DNA of 22,373 nucleotides. Origin: a virus. Each line of letters begins with the position of its first letter. Position 1 is the stretch's first letter. Location: IMG/VR virus record IMGVR_UViG_3300010885_004823, positions 1 to 22,373 of that record; one strand, 5' to 3'. The notes below the pieces were generated by a model. The model was not told where the DNA came from. It made no database searches and saw nothing but the letters and a program-made list of their open reading frames with translations. The translations under genes were made by a program, and so were the position numbers. Positions 21,617 to 22,373 of this stretch are shown piece after piece.

Positions 21617-21630
21617 CTAACAATTGTTAT
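21617..21630. repeat. Palindromic site E (CTAACAATTGTTAT)
   Basis: Lies in the short gap between the VWA gene stop (21647) and the 83-residue gene start (21606), again fused to the ribosome site (TGTTAGGAG on the minus strand). Confidence 0.8.
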
Positions 21631-21646
21631 AGACCACCTACTAAAA

Positions 21647-22373
21647 TTAATCCTTGACGCGAATCGTTTTGCCATTGCCTGCAACACAATCGTTTCCTCC
21701 TACGATAGCCCACAGTACGGGCGCAGTCCAATCGGAACCCCAATCGCCACCCACGAATCCATCGGTCAATACGATGATGCACTCAGGCTCAATGCGCTTG
21801 TCTTTCAAGTACGCTGATATGCAAGACGGGCTCGTACCCCCACCACCCTTGGGCTTGGTAGAGTTGATGATGTTGGATACATCGTTCTCGGTGTACTCCT
21901 CATGCGCAGCCACCCGGCTGTCCCAATAGATCAAGTCCACTTGGCTCGGCTTTACTTCTTCTGCGATACCCTTAACCTCGGAAAGTATTTCTTCCAGCGC
22001 ATCAAACACCGAACCCGATGCGTCAACGGCAATCACCATGCGGCCAACTCTTTCTCCAATGAGACTCGGCATGTAAACGCCTGTACTCAGGAACCTACGG
22101 TTCACCCTACGCCACGAGGACGTATCCTTTGCACTGCATGTAGACTTTACGAACTCACGCAGCATCTCGCGCCAGTTGACCTTGGGCTCAAGCAAGTCAA
22201 GCAAGTCACGGTCAAGCCCACCACCACCAGCACCCGCAATCTTCTGGTGCGCCATTACCCCTTGGCGAATAGCTTGGTCGATGTCGCGCTCAAGTTCTTT
22301 CTTGTCAGCCTCGGTCATCTCTTTGGCCCCGGCCCAGTCGTGGTCATCAAAGCCTGTACCTTCGCCCGTACCT
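21647..22373 (-). CDS. VWA-domain protein (DUF2201/VWA-like type), N-terminus outside window
   Basis: The frame stays open to the right edge, and the residues before the first ATG (22318) read GTGEGTGFDDHDWAG, a Gly/Asp-rich linker typical of this family, so the gene is cut by the window. The visible part has a metal-ion-dependent adhesion site: VDASGSV (DxSxS), GGGGTSP (Thr) and LTDGFVGG (Asp), all intact. VWA proteins of this kind act with MoxR-type AAA ATPases as chaperone-like or metal-insertion modules; the DUF3150-like gene two genes downstream is the usual companion. A MoxR-type ATPase is expected beyond the right edge. The target in the phage is unknown. Confidence 0.9.
   Translation of the reverse strand, partial: GTGEGTGFDDHDWAGAKEMTEADKKELERDIDQAIRQGVMAHQKIAGAGGGGLDRDLLDLLEPKVNWREMLREFVKSTCSAKDTSSWRRVNRRFLSTGVYMPSLIGERVGRMVIAVDASGSVFDALEEILSEVKGIAEEVKPSQVDLIYWDSRVAAHEEYTENDVSNIINSTKPKGGGGTSPSCISAYLKDKRIEPECIIVLTDGFVGGDWGSDWTAPVLWAIVGGNDCVAGNGKTIRVKD

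Noticed and set aside
1-22373. tRNA genes, insertion sequences, CRISPR arrays or attachment sites
   Set aside because: I saw no tRNA-like cloverleaf with a conserved T-arm, no transposase, no terminal inverted repeats and no regularly spaced repeats.

Overview
The window reads as part of the genome of a tailed bacteriophage (Caudoviricetes). It carries one very large virion-type protein on the + strand and about 30 tightly packed, leftward-transcribed genes for DNA replication and recombination plus small accessory proteins. ATGA stop/start overlaps are everywhere, there are no tRNA or rRNA genes, and no bacterial housekeeping genes are visible. The host is not shown directly. The small proteins with an 'REACA..C...' pattern resemble those of phages and prophages of Burkholderiales-type betaproteobacteria, possibly freshwater ones, but this is inference.

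Layout: 1-4785 (+) is the 3' part of a giant virion or ejection-type protein with a zinc-metallopeptidase motif (HEMLH), open at the left edge. It converges on a leftward operon at a hairpin (4776-4796) that is a rho-independent terminator for the minus strand. Reading leftward from the right edge, the first block (22373-18769) holds a VWA protein (partial), a short protein, a DUF3150-like protein, an unknown 292-residue protein, two small proteins and a DUF3310 protein. Five copies of a 12-bp palindrome TAACA-NN-TGTTA are scattered only in this block. The block ends at a classic terminator (18711-18734), immediately followed by a strong sigma70-type promoter (18673-18700).

The second block (18644-9548) holds a VRR-NUC nuclease, an unknown protein, a family A DNA polymerase, a run of small genes (several too short for routine calling), a Cas4/RecB-like Fe-S nuclease, an HNH-like protein and an SNF2-like helicase. 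A second promoter sharing TTGACAATGTAAA with the first starts a third block (9479-4856): a Gp157-like coiled-coil protein, a zinc-containing putative ssDNA-binding protein, an HTH protein, a primase-helicase (AEP primase plus DUF927-type ATPase) and a short conserved-looking protein.

The most remarkable object is inside the polymerase. A 283-residue intein with intact splicing residues is inserted in polymerase motif B (the O-helix). It contains no in-frame endonuclease. Instead, a different reading frame of the same DNA encodes a complete 249-residue HNH homing endonuclease with its own Shine-Dalgarno sequence and ATG. Its TAA stop is formed by the His-Asn codons that end the intein (CA-TAA-C). 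The intein and an independently translated endonuclease are therefore superimposed almost base for base.

Together the genes form a phage replication and recombination apparatus (primase-helicase, polymerase, SSB-like protein, nucleases, helicase). An AAA/VWA-type chaperone-like module probably extends past the right edge, and a mobile intein/HNH element parasitises the polymerase active site.
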